Origin: 9FT-COMBO-48-23 sp964400675
GTDB lineage: Bacteria > Chloroflexota > Dehalococcoidia > GIF9 > UBA5629
Assembly (NCBI GenBank): GCA_964400675.1
Contig: CAYNVO010000015.1
Location: 1 to 27,966 of the forward strand
Direction: 5' to 3'
Length of the DNA: 27,966 nt
Below the pieces are notes generated by a model that saw nothing but the letters and a program-made list of their open reading frames with translations, was not told where the DNA came from and did no database searches. Shown one piece after another: positions 13,728 to 21,917 of this stretch. Both the position numbers and the translations under genes were made by a program. Positions within the stretch are counted from its first letter, which is position 1; each line of letters opens with the position of its first letter.

Positions 13728-16220
13728 ATGGCAAGGGCAACAATTGATTTCGGCATAGACCTGGGCACAACCAATAGCACCATCGCCGTCTTGAAAGGTA
13801 CCGGGACTGAGGTGTTCAAGAATAATAAAAGTCAGGAATATACTCCTTCTGTGGTCTGGATTGATGGCAAGGGAGGGGTACACACAGGGCAGCAGGCTAA
13901 GAACCGGCTGAAAGACGCCGATCCGGACACAAAAGCTGAGTTCAAACGCCAGATGGGCACATCACAACTCCTCGATTTCCCCTCCAGTGGTAAGAAGATG
14001 AGTCCGGAGCAGCTCTCTGCAGAGATATTGAAAGAATTGCGAGGTGATGTACAACAGCGCACTAGCGAAGAAGTCACAGCTGCTGTTATCGGGGTACCAG
14101 CTATATTTGACCTCGCCCAGAACCAAGCAACTATGAAGGCGGCGGAATTGGCAGGGTTATCCTATACTGCGCTCATTCAAGAACCTGTAGCTGCGGCAAT
14201 GGCTTATGGTTTCCAAAGCGAGAGCGACCGCGTCTTCTGGCTGGTCTATGACCTCGGAGGCGGCACCTTCGATGCAGCTATCATACAGTATCGTGACGGC
14301 CAAATACGGGTGGTGAATCATGGGGGAGACGCAATGTTGGGAGGTAAAGACATAGATAGGGCAATTGCGGCCAATATACTTGCACCAGCATTGAAAAGAC
14401 AACACTCCTTCCCCGATTCTGCCCGCGGCAATGCCAGGTGGAATACAATTTTACAGCGCCTCAAATGGGATGCTGAGGAGGCTAAGATAAACCTTTCTCG
14501 CAAGAGGGAGGACCTTTACGTCTTGGAGACGAAAGATGACAAGGATAACGAGATAAGGTTTGAATATGAACTAAAACGCGCTGAAATTGAGCCTCTAATA
14601 GAACCATTGATCATGAAAACAGTCAGTATCTGTAAAAAAGTTATGAAAGAGAAGCGTCTTTCCTCTAGCGATATTGAAAAGGTTATTTTAGTAGGGGGGC
14701 CTACCTTGACACCTCTGTTGAGGGAGATCCTCACCAAAGAGCTTGGGATTCCGCTGGAATTCGGGGTGGATCCCTTAACCGTCGTGGCACGAGGTGCTGC
14801 AATATTTGCTGGGACTCAGAAAAGACGACGCGTAACCCGCAAAAGCTCACTGACATCCGGACAATACATAGTGGAACTGGAGTACGAAGCAATAGGGACT
14901 GACCTTGAACCCATGATAGGTGGCAAGATCGTGGCAAAGGAGGGAGAGCCGGTAAAGGACTTCACGATCGAATTTAGTGTGGAAGAGAGAATTCCTTGGA
15001 AAAGTGGCAAGATCAAATTAAGCGACAATGGCACATTTATTACGAACGTATTTGCCCAAAAAGGGTGTGCCAATGAGTTCTTGATCCAACTCAGAGACGA
15101 CAAAGGGAGGCTCTGTGAAACCATTCCTGATAGATTTACGTATACCGTCGGTGCTACAGTCTCGGAACAAATCCTGCAGATATCCTTGGGTGTGGCTCTT
15201 GCCAATGGCGAGATGCATCCTTTAATCAAGAAAGGCCAGACGCTGCCAGCTAAAAGCAAAAAGAGAGACGGCATATTCCGAAGTACCGTGGCAGTCAAAA
15301 AGGGGGAGCACGGGGCTATTCTCAAGATACCCATCGTCCAAGGAGAAAATACCAGGCGCGCTGACAGGAATCTACAGGTTGGGGAAATACAGGTGCCTGG
15401 AGGGAGTATCCATCGTGATGTGCCAGTTGGTAGTGAGGTTGAGGTCATCATTGAGATCGATGAGTCCCAACAGATGCTCGCCAGAGCCTATATTCCTATT
15501 TTGGATGAGGAATTTGAGTGGGAACCGGGTTTAAGAAAGGATCCGGACCCCAAACAACTGGCGGGAGAATTCAAGAAAGAAAAGGAACGAATGAAGGAAC
15601 TCGATGGGAAAATGCGGGCTGTGGCTCGCTCAAAGGGTGAGCAATTTCTCCAAGAGGCTCAGATGGATGAAATCCTGGGTAATGTGGAAACAAGCTTAGC
15701 CGCTGCCGAAGTTGACGTGGACGAATGCCAGAAGTGCCAGAAGGAACTTCTGAATCTAAAAAGTGCATTAGATAGTATCGAAGATGAACTAGAGTGGCCA
15801 GCTCTTGTCTCTGAAACCGAGAAATATATTGCGAGTGCTCGTCATATCATAGAAGAGCACGGCAGCCAGGCTGACCAGAACAAGTTCAGTACCCTGGAAT
15901 CAGAGATTGAAAAGCACATTTACTCCCACAATGCGGATCTTCTTCATCTAAAGGTGGGTGAACTCAGTAATTTAATATTCCCGATAATAATGGAGCAACC
16001 TTGGTTCTGGGTTGGCTGGTTAGATAATCTGGCAGGTAAAATCCACCTTATGACCAACAGCGTGCTGGCAGAAAGACTGATTTCTCAGGGACGGCGCGCC
16101 ATAGATGCCAATGATCTTGATGGATTGAAGGCAGCAATACGCCAATTGATTGATCTGCTCCCACCGAGCGAACAGGAGAATGCCAGGAGTTACGGCAGTG
16201 GGATAATAAAGCTCCAATAG
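13728..16220 (+). CDS. Divergent long Hsp70 (DnaK-like) chaperone
   Basis: 830 residues, against about 610-640 for DnaK. The ATPase domain is clear: DLGTTNSTIAV (phosphate 1), ALIQEPVAAAMAYGF, VYDLGGGTFDAAII (phosphate 2), GGDAMLGGKDID and ILVGGPTLTPLLRE (adenosine). The DVLLLDV-type linker of DnaK is absent; instead QKRRRVTRKSS leads into a beta-rich region (about 385-600), then a long, Glu/Lys-rich helical end (to 830). So the client-binding half is not the DnaK kind. It forms an operon with the kinase, J-like and GrpE-like genes, which suggests a dedicated machine beside the housekeeping DnaK. Ribosome site AGAGGTG, 10 bp. Confidence 0.9.
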   Translation: MARATIDFGIDLGTTNSTIAVLKGTGTEVFKNNKSQEYTPSVVWIDGKGGVHTGQQAKNRLKDADPDTKAEFKRQMGTSQLLDFPSSGKKMSPEQLSAEILKELRGDVQQRTSEEVTAAVIGVPAIFDLAQNQATMKAAELAGLSYTALIQEPVAAAMAYGFQSESDRVFWLVYDLGGGTFDAAIIQYRDGQIRVVNHGGDAMLGGKDIDRAIAANILAPALKRQHSFPDSARGNARWNTILQRLKWDAEEAKINLSRKREDLYVLETKDDKDNEIRFEYELKRAEIEPLIEPLIMKTVSICKKVMKEKRLSSSDIEKVILVGGPTLTPLLREILTKELGIPLEFGVDPLTVVARGAAIFAGTQKRRRVTRKSSLTSGQYIVELEYEAIGTDLEPMIGGKIVAKEGEPVKDFTIEFSVEERIPWKSGKIKLSDNGTFITNVFAQKGCANEFLIQLRDDKGRLCETIPDRFTYTVGATVSEQILQISLGVALANGEMHPLIKKGQTLPAKSKKRDGIFRSTVAVKKGEHGAILKIPIVQGENTRRADRNLQVGEIQVPGGSIHRDVPVGSEVEVIIEIDESQQMLARAYIPILDEEFEWEPGLRKDPDPKQLAGEFKKEKERMKELDGKMRAVARSKGEQFLQEAQMDEILGNVETSLAAAEVDVDECQKCQKELLNLKSALDSIEDELEWPALVSETEKYIASARHIIEEHGSQADQNKFSTLESEIEKHIYSHNADLLHLKVGELSNLIFPIIMEQPWFWVGWLDNLAGKIHLMTNSVLAERLISQGRRAIDANDLDGLKAAIRQLIDLLPPSEQENARSYGSGIIKLQ

Positions 16221-16244
16221 CTTTGTTTGGTAAAGGAGGTAGAA

Positions 16245-16706
16245 GTGTGTGCTAAGCGGGTACCAGCGATGGATATTTCTGCGGATGATATCAGAACGAA
16301 GACTCTGAGAGAAGGGAGCAATTCTCTATCTTTACTGGAGTCGGTGACTATTGCCCTGGCAGCATCATTGGCACGAAAAGGAAGATTCAAGGAGGCTGAA
16401 GATTTGCTTTCACCGCTTATCGCGGACTCAGAATCACAGAGTGATACACTCGACCTGCTGGCGAAAGTGTACGCCCAACAAGGCAAAATCGAGGAAGCCC
16501 AGCATTTGTGGCAGCAAGCTCTAAAACACGATCCTGACAACAGGCTGTTTCAGGAGGCGCTGCAAGACTGCAAAGAGATCTTATCAAGAGGACCTGCATT
16601 AATTATGTGGCAAACTATCAGACGGCTGGTGATAATTTGTAGCATTGTCTTTATTGTGAGTGCTCTGATTGCACTGACTATCTATATGTCCATGATGACA
16701 AGTTGA
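16245..16706 (+). CDS. TPR protein with C-terminal membrane anchor
   Basis: About 153 residues from GTG at 16245. That start is chosen because AAGGAGG (16233-16239) is 5 bp upstream; a TTG at 16227 in the same frame lies before that site. Two helical repeats (KGRFKEAEDLLSPLIADSES, QQGKIEEAQHLWQQALKHDP) are TPR-like. A C-terminal hydrophobic segment (LVIICSIVFIVSALIALTIY) would tether it to the membrane with the TPRs in the cytoplasm. It starts 24 bp after the Hsp70 gene and is likely cotranslated. TPRs often bind Hsp70 C-termini, so an adaptor role is plausible but unproven. Confidence 0.75.
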   Translation: MCAKRVPAMDISADDIRTKTLREGSNSLSLLESVTIALAASLARKGRFKEAEDLLSPLIADSESQSDTLDLLAKVYAQQGKIEEAQHLWQQALKHDPDNRLFQEALQDCKEILSRGPALIMWQTIRRLVIICSIVFIVSALIALTIYMSMMTS

Positions 16707-16889
16707 TATCTTCGTTGTAGTTCGTGCAATGGACTTAGACTAACACCCATTGATGAAGCGCGTCGTCGGACATTTTATGGTTGCTATAGTTGAGATAATC
16801 AGGGCAGGGAACTGGCACACGGTGAGAATTAGGGAAGAAAAACCAGCATAGTCTGTCCAATGTAATAGGTAGGGAGAAAAAAGAACAAA

Positions 16890-17210
16890 ATGGGCAAGAA
16901 ATGTCCTAATTGCGACTGGGATGGCAACCAACCTGACTGGAAATTATGTGGACGTTGTGGTGCTGACCTGGGTATTGCGCCACAGCAGCCAGCGGTCAAA
17001 ATGGAAGCTAAAGCAAAGGAAGAGGTGGTAGAAATTCCCAGAAAGCAAGATGTGGCGGGGTGTTTTTATCACGAGGGCCGTGATGCAGTGAATAGATGCT
17101 CCAGATGTGGGCAACATATTTGTAGTGAATGTAATTACGTAACAGGAACGCACCCTATCTGCCGTAACTGTTGGGATAAACGATTTGGGAGTCAGACTAG
17201 GACTCCATAA
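16890..17210 (+). CDS. Double zinc-finger protein (zinc ribbon plus B-box-like)
   Basis: 106 residues. The N-terminus has CPNC and CGRC pairs (residues ~5-24), a zinc ribbon of the kind common in bacterial adaptor proteins. A charged linker follows, then CFYHEGRDAVNRCSRCGQHI with CSECN and CRNCW, a B-box-type zinc finger. No membrane segment or enzyme domain is present. It follows the Hsp70 operon after 183 bp with an AGGGAG site 13 bp before ATG. It may belong to the same operon or have its own promoter. A protein-binding role is inferred. Confidence 0.75.
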   Translation: MGKKCPNCDWDGNQPDWKLCGRCGADLGIAPQQPAVKMEAKAKEEVVEIPRKQDVAGCFYHEGRDAVNRCSRCGQHICSECNYVTGTHPICRNCWDKRFGSQTRTP

Positions 17211-17346
17211 GACTAATACACCCAAAACTGCGCAACAATTCACTATTACTCATCTTGTTAGTTTTGGAGAAGCAGGGAAGGATAGGGGATTTCGCCCTTC
17301 TTTCCTGATGCCATAGCGACTACACGGACAAGAATTCCAGACGGTT

Positions 17347-17352
17347 TATAAT
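17347..17352 (+). promoter_or_regulatory. Candidate -10 box before the nuclease-like gene
   Basis: TATAAT in ACGGTTTATAATTAG lies 46 bp before the start codon at 17399. No good -35 box is at the usual distance. An imperfect GGGAAGGATAGGGG/CCCTTCTTTCC stem (17273-17307) just upstream could end transcription from the chaperone operon. Confidence 0.35.
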
Positions 17353-17398
17353 TAGTATATAGAATTAAACGAAGCATATTATCTTCAGGAGGATAAGA

Positions 17399-18265
17399 AT
17401 GAGAATTAATACAACATTCAGAATGATACTAGAGCAGCAAGAAGCATGGGCTGACAAAATGGGGATAGGTTATGAGAAGTCGAGTGATACGGACAAGGAA
17501 GCTTATACATATGCTTTGGCTGATAATTTATATCTAAGGAATCTCTCCTCCCGAACACTAGATGAATACAATGCTGGCCGGGGTAAGGAACTGGACAGTA
17601 AGATGAGGGCATTATATTCGTCATCGGCTCTGGTAGTTAATGTTTTTGAGTATTGGAGACAAGCCAATAGGATTTCAGAAGTGGCGAGAGCCTGTGGAGC
17701 TCCTGCAGGCATAAATGATATGGCTTTTGAGAGACGCCATAAGATTGGGAATTTGGGGACATCCCATTTAGATATTGAGTTTAGTGGAGAAAAAGTCAAG
17801 CCGTTTGCGATTGAAGCCAAATTCATGGAACCGCATCAGGTGACAAAGAGAACACAACGAAATCACACCAATATGGATAAATACTTAGCACAAGCAAAGC
17901 TGTGGCAACGTCTTGATAAGTGCCAAGAACTAGCCGTAGAAATACTTGAGCAAGAAGGTAAAAAAACCAGGTATGAGTATTTAGATGCACCTCAGTTGAT
18001 AAAGCACATCCTCGGTTTATCATATCACTACAATCCAAATGGTTTTACCCTGCTGTATCTATGGTTTGATTGTGCTACCGAAGAGGCAAGGAAGCATAAT
18101 CAGGAAATCAATAGGTTCCATGACTACATTAAATGTGAAGTTGATTTTAGGACCATGACTTACCACGAGTTATACAAGAGTATTCGAGCCTTGCCTGCGG
18201 TAGATGAACGGTATTTAGGGTATATTGGTAGCCGATATTTCGTTTTGTCTCCAGCAGGGAAATAA
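17399..18265 (+). CDS. PD-(D/E)XK nuclease-like protein
   Basis: 288 residues. The core GTSHLDIEF, then PFAIEAKFMEP gives D125-x13-E139-x-K141, the metal-binding pattern of PD-(D/E)XK nucleases. The upstream SSSALVVNVFEYWR segment is reminiscent of PGN_0703-type putative restriction enzymes. It may cut DNA, but no DNA-recognition domain or methyltransferase neighbour is seen, so a true restriction role is uncertain. A strong AGGAGG site lies about 6 bp before ATG. It is separately promoted and follows the zinc-finger gene in the same direction. Alternative: an enzyme of repair or mobile-element origin with the same fold. Confidence 0.65.
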   Translation: MRINTTFRMILEQQEAWADKMGIGYEKSSDTDKEAYTYALADNLYLRNLSSRTLDEYNAGRGKELDSKMRALYSSSALVVNVFEYWRQANRISEVARACGAPAGINDMAFERRHKIGNLGTSHLDIEFSGEKVKPFAIEAKFMEPHQVTKRTQRNHTNMDKYLAQAKLWQRLDKCQELAVEILEQEGKKTRYEYLDAPQLIKHILGLSYHYNPNGFTLLYLWFDCATEEARKHNQEINRFHDYIKCEVDFRTMTYHELYKSIRALPAVDERYLGYIGSRYFVLSPAGK

Positions 18266-18507
18266 CGATTGAGGTATAGTTCAACGGCAGGCTCAGTGTT
18301 AACGGCCTTCAATCTGAATATGATTTTCGAACACACTTAATTGGGATTCCCAACCGAAGCCCTCTAGACCGTAACGTTATTGCATTTTATTGAACCGGGT
18401 TGCACGAAATAGCGTATTGTATTTTTAACCCTACCTCGACAACGCGCCTCAAAAGGGATACTTTTGTTAACATTGTGTAACAACTTTGACAAAGGCAGTG
18501 CTTGTAG
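18266..18507 (+). other. Intergenic region before the AT-rich orphan gene
   Basis: No gene is seen. Positions ~18275-18293 (GGTATAGTTCAACGGCAGG) look like the 5' third of a tRNA but no matching anticodon arm, T arm or acceptor strand follows at the right distances. The right part has ACTTTTGTTAA (18460-18470) and GTGTAACAA (18476-18484), which echo boxes at 6740 and 744. Confidence 0.35.
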
Positions 18508-18546
18508 GACTAATTTAAGAGGTGGTACAATCGTTAGAGGGTAGTC
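18508..18546 (+). promoter_or_regulatory. Promoter-type element shared with 6831-6873
   Basis: GGACTAATTTAAGAGGTGG precedes TACAAT (18526-18531) and CGTTAGAGGGTAGTCA. It ends 16 bp before the start codon of the orphan gene at 18563. Its match to 6831-6873 covers both sides of the -10 box, more than two unrelated promoters would share. Confidence 0.5.
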
Positions 18547-18562
18547 AAAAGGAACAAAGTCT

Positions 18563-19288
18563 ATGAATATTACTAATTGGTTTTCAAATCATAAAAACGA
18601 TAATCCCTCGGCAACTAGCAGGGGCGGTAAAATTAATGTCAAGAAAGCACTTGTTTTTGCTAAAGAAGCAGAAAAATTAAGAAAGTTTTATATTTTTCTC
18701 AAGCACTATGTAGAATTTCTTCTAAGCACCGATGGAGACATCGCTATTAAGATAAAGGGGATACAAGAAAAAACTAATCAAAATCTAAAGGACGAACAGC
18801 TTAAAAAAGAGTTGTGGGTTTTGCGATATGCCGCTCTGCATGTAATGTTTTTTAATTTCAAAGCACCTAAAAATCAAGATGAAGTTAAGGAAAATCTCGC
18901 ACTTATAAATCATGCATTTCAAAATATTCTGGAAAATTGTGGAAAGACAAGCTATCTTTCTTGGCTTAAAAATGGATTTGCCGAATATGTTGGTGCCGAT
19001 GAATTGAATTTTAGTAATCTTGAAAGTTTCAAAACTCATTTTCCGGAAAAACTTGCAGAGAAAGTTACACGAGTTGCGTTCGAGTGTACCGAGGGAAGAC
19101 TTGGGGGAGAGTTACACGATTTTGTTATTGAACTGATGATGGCTACAGTACAAAAAGATAAAAAAGCCTTTGAGTTGGAAGACGATGTTTCGTTAACAGA
19201 TGAAGAAGTGCAAAACATTAGAAATACGATTGACTCAATGCAGCTAACAGAAAAAGATTTTGAAAAATTTATAAATTCTCTTGGCTAA
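18563..19288 (+). CDS. AT-rich orphan protein, all-alpha, charged
   Basis: 241 residues, not recognised. The sequence is Lys/Glu/Asn-rich and mostly helical (KALVFAKEAEKLRKFYIFLK, then YVEFLLSTDGDIA; QLKKELWVLRYAALHVMFFN). No signal peptide, membrane helix, zinc site or catalytic motif stands out. A/T-rich codons (AAA, GAA, ATT, TTT) dominate, unlike the GC-balanced chaperone genes, which points to recent transfer. AAAGGAAC about 8 bp before ATG is the ribosome site. The promoter resembles that before 7091. Possible roles include an immunity or effector protein, but nothing in the sequence proves it. Confidence 0.7.
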   Translation: MNITNWFSNHKNDNPSATSRGGKINVKKALVFAKEAEKLRKFYIFLKHYVEFLLSTDGDIAIKIKGIQEKTNQNLKDEQLKKELWVLRYAALHVMFFNFKAPKNQDEVKENLALINHAFQNILENCGKTSYLSWLKNGFAEYVGADELNFSNLESFKTHFPEKLAEKVTRVAFECTEGRLGGELHDFVIELMMATVQKDKKAFELEDDVSLTDEEVQNIRNTIDSMQLTEKDFEKFINSLG

Positions 19289-19342
19289 ATAGTGGAATCT
19301 AAAGCCTTGCGAAAAGCAGGCTAATACTAATTTGGGATAATC

Positions 19343-20086
19343 ATGAGTACAAGTTCTGCAACATTATTGTATGGCTGTCCTATGTGCAGCCCTAGAGAGA
19401 AAGAAACAGGTGAATTTACTGAGCAGACTGTAGAAAAGCGCACCGCACTTCGTAAATTTCTATGGCACTTGAGACTCATCAGTTCTCCAGCGATCAAAGT
19501 TTCCTTAAAGCTTCCTGTTAAGAACTTGGCATACGAACCTATAGAGGTATATATGGACTCCTCAAGGATTTCAAGCTTCTCATGCCCGCACTGCCGTTCC
19601 AAGTTGCAATACCAGCTCAAACAATGGAAGGGGGCTGAATACCTACATTGGTCGGTCGCTTACTCCGACGGCAGCGTATTACTTTTTGAGGTACATGACT
19701 GCAAGAAATGTGGGGGTAGGCTTACGGTTTATATCCAACATCTCAAATATGATGATGTGGCTCAGTGCCGCGCATGTAGAATGACACGACGAGGGGAGCA
19801 CTTGGGTGGATATGATTGGACGAACCAACAACATACTATATTGTTTTACGCAAATGGCTCCGATGATCTAAATCCTTTCAAGGTACTGGCGGGCAGACCC
19901 CATTCCTCTTTACTTCCCGGCTCCCAATTTAGCTTTCAGATACGGAGTCACTTCTCAATGGAAGGCTCCATCATACCTCATACGGGTTTAACCGGGAGGG
20001 CAGGGGCACCATGTTGTGCACACGGGTTTGCTCAAATGAGCTCCCAAAAGCCTGATCGGCGTCTCCCTGCCCACCAGATACAATAA
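19343..20086 (+). CDS. Zinc-motif protein, 3' end probably replaced by IS110 DNA
   Basis: 247 residues as read. Cysteine pairs CPHC (~79-82), CKKC and CRAC suggest a zinc-binding fold; the surrounding sequence (WSVAYSDGSVLLFEVHDCKK) is protein-like up to about residue 190 (LNPFKVLAGRPH). The last ~55 residues (for example SMEGSIIPHTGLTGRAGAPC and HGFAQMSSQKPDRRLPAHQI) do not look like natural protein and lie within a short distance of the IS110 transposase stop. The gene is therefore probably truncated by the insertion. Family unknown; the ribosome site is weak. Confidence 0.5.
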   Translation: MSTSSATLLYGCPMCSPREKETGEFTEQTVEKRTALRKFLWHLRLISSPAIKVSLKLPVKNLAYEPIEVYMDSSRISSFSCPHCRSKLQYQLKQWKGAEYLHWSVAYSDGSVLLFEVHDCKKCGGRLTVYIQHLKYDDVAQCRACRMTRRGEHLGGYDWTNQQHTILFYANGSDDLNPFKVLAGRPHSSLLPGSQFSFQIRSHFSMEGSIIPHTGLTGRAGAPCCAHGFAQMSSQKPDRRLPAHQIQ

Positions 20087-20095
20087 TATCACCTC

Positions 20096-21361
20096 CTAGA
20101 CTGCTGTTCTAGCTAGCTCTGGCATTTGGTAATAGCTTTGTTTTTTAGCTAAGGCAAAAGACAAGCGTAGCAAACGATTGAGACATGCTCCTACAACCTC
20201 TCTTCCATTAAGAGGATTGGCTTGAACAGGTCGCTCTCGCATCTTTTTAGCCCAGGCACGAAAATCAGAATTCAATCTCAACATAGGAATAACTGAGGTC
20301 CAGGCGCAGTATCTTAATACAGGGCGCCCATGCTTACTCATCGGGGTATGACTACCTCTTTTACCAGCTGATTCCGACTCAGTAGGGTTACTGCCCGCCA
20401 TCTTTATGAGTTGTTTAGCATTCCTATATTGCTTAAAGCTACCGATCTCTGCGAGTAATCCAGCAACAGCAATATAGTTCAGTCCTCTTATCGAAAGAAG
20501 ATATTTACCTTCCTCAGTTTCATCCACGAATCTCACCAGGGTTCCTTCTATGGTACGGGTATGTCGCTTAATGAGATTAAGCTTTTCAACCAGAAATGAA
20601 ATCTCCATTGATACTGACCGTGCACTTGACTCAATGCCTATTGATGTCCTGGCAGTGTGATGCAGGGCACGTAGTTTCCTTCGCATAAGGCGGCCATGGT
20701 GTCCTGCTTTGACGGTGGTTACAAACTCATCTTCCGACATGCTGGAAATGACCTTCGGAATGGCACACGTAGAGAGCACACTCATAGCAGTCAATGCGCA
20801 GGGGTTTACAAAAACCGTGGCAAACTCGGGGAAAAGTGAGTCCAACAGCCCTTTTAGTAAATTGGTTATCCTGGACCTCTCTTTGATTAACCGTCGATAG
20901 GCATTGTGAGCAGCACGTAGCTCAGCATAAACTCCCTGAGGCAACTTGCTCTCCGTAAATTCACCAGTACACAACAGTTGTGCTGCCACCTCGCTGTCTC
21001 GATAATCGTTCTTTCTGCGATTGAGATCCTTTCCCTCTCTCCTCCGCTTTAAGGTAAACTGGTTGATGAAGTGAAATGGAATACCTCTCTCATCAAGAAC
21101 GTAGGCCAGATTACGCCAGTAATGGCCGCCAGTCTCAATAGCAAATATGACACCACGGCAACCAGTTTTTATCATTTCTGCCTTCGTACGCTGCAGCATC
21201 ATCTCTAAACCTTCCATTGTATTACTGAACTTAAACTTGGCATGAGTAGTAAAATCTTGAGTTATTAACACTGCTGCGTGTGTCTTTTTGTGCGGGTCAA
21301 CCCCTATTATCAAATATCCCTGGGGAATTTGCCTTAGTTTACTAGCTACAGCATTCTTCAT
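20096..21361 (-). CDS. IS110-family DEDD transposase/recombinase
   Basis: 421 residues, normal for the family. The N-terminal RuvC-like domain carries D22 (IIGVDPHKKTH), E76 (FAIETGGHYWRN), D119 and D122 (NDYRDSEVAAQLL). The C-terminal Transposase_20 domain reads LLSIRGLNYIAVAGLLAEIG, then QLIKMAGSNPTESESAGKRG, then SHTPMSKHGRPVLRYCAW; the serine used for strand cleavage in this family lies in that region. All expected residues are present, so it may be active. AAAGGAG sits 7 bp before the ATG. Current work shows IS110 enzymes use a bridge RNA to pair target and donor DNA. Confidence 0.95.
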   Translation of the reverse strand: MKNAVASKLRQIPQGYLIIGVDPHKKTHAAVLITQDFTTHAKFKFSNTMEGLEMMLQRTKAEMIKTGCRGVIFAIETGGHYWRNLAYVLDERGIPFHFINQFTLKRRREGKDLNRRKNDYRDSEVAAQLLCTGEFTESKLPQGVYAELRAAHNAYRRLIKERSRITNLLKGLLDSLFPEFATVFVNPCALTAMSVLSTCAIPKVISSMSEDEFVTTVKAGHHGRLMRRKLRALHHTARTSIGIESSARSVSMEISFLVEKLNLIKRHTRTIEGTLVRFVDETEEGKYLLSIRGLNYIAVAGLLAEIGSFKQYRNAKQLIKMAGSNPTESESAGKRGSHTPMSKHGRPVLRYCAWTSVIPMLRLNSDFRAWAKKMRERPVQANPLNGREVVGACLNRLLRLSFALAKKQSYYQMPELARTAV

Positions 21362-21531
21362 TCGATGACTCCTTTTACTTTAGATTTGGTGTCTAATTCC
21401 TATACCATTCTATTGTATCCGGAGCCATCTCTGTTCCTTATTCCATATACTAATAGCCTGGTTTGTGCAATCAATGGTGCAAGTGTAGTCATTGTTTCGT
21501 TGGGTTGTGAGCTGTTAATCACGGGGGTGCC

Positions 21532-21565
21532 AAAAAACAGACAGGTCATCCCCACTTTGCCTGTC
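21532..21565 (-). terminator. Terminator-like hairpin upstream of the IS110 transposase
   Basis: On the minus strand GACAGG (21565-21560), a 14-nt loop, CCTGTC (21545-21540) and then TGTTTTTT form an intrinsic-terminator pattern. It is about 170 bp upstream of the transposase ATG, so it would end a short RNA starting further right, or shield the gene from outside transcription. Confidence 0.45.
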
Positions 21566-21640
21566 CTAACGTTTCAAAATGGCCATCAGCGGTTCCCGAC
21601 CATGGAGAAAAACCCCGCCAAGCGGCTATAACGCATTTCT

Positions 21641-21871
21641 GTTACATTGTGGAGCTTGTCAAATAGGCTCGCAACTGCGCCTGCCGTTACTGGCTCTGGT
21701 TGTGTAGTACCTCAGATATTAACGACGGCAAGAGACTGGGACTTCTATAGGCTGAGAAGTGCGGTTCTGGCGCCCGCTAGAGACTTTTCCCCGGTGATCC
21801 TTGTGCCCCTAGGCAAGCGCTTTCCGGGGCTCCAGTCGGGTTTGAGGGGGGAAAATCAGAAGCTGAGGAAC
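21641..21871. other. Intergenic stretch right of the IS110
   Basis: No convincing coding frame. The plus-strand frames here lack ribosome sites and have non-coding composition. It separates the insertion sequence from the two terminators of the phage-type genes. Confidence 0.35.
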
Positions 21872-21905
21872 AAAAAAGGGGTAGTCGGAAATCTCCGACT
21901 ACCCC
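21872..21905 (-). terminator. Intrinsic terminator, minus strand (second of pair)
   Basis: A perfect 12-bp stem, GGGGTAGTCGGA and TCCGACTACCCC with a 4-nt loop, is followed on the minus strand by TTTTTT (A-run 21872-21877 on plus). It is a textbook Rho-independent terminator for minus-strand transcripts. Confidence 0.85.
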
Positions 21906-21917
21906 TGAGAAAGGCAT

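Larger units (their letters stand above)
20050..21640 (-). mobile_element. IS110-family insertion sequence (ends approximate)
   Basis: The extent is inferred: the transposase gene, a short downstream end and a ~280-bp non-coding stretch upstream of the transposase, as expected for IS110 elements. IS110 lacks long terminal inverted repeats and often makes no clear target duplication, so I could not fix either end. The upstream non-coding part contains a terminator-like hairpin (21532-21565), consistent with a short RNA from that end. Confidence 0.55.

Noticed and set aside
18275..18345. tRNA-like sequence (GGTATAGTTCAACGGCAGG)
   Set aside because: Only the D-arm part looks like a tRNA. No anticodon arm, T arm or acceptor partner follows at the correct distance, so it is at best a remnant.
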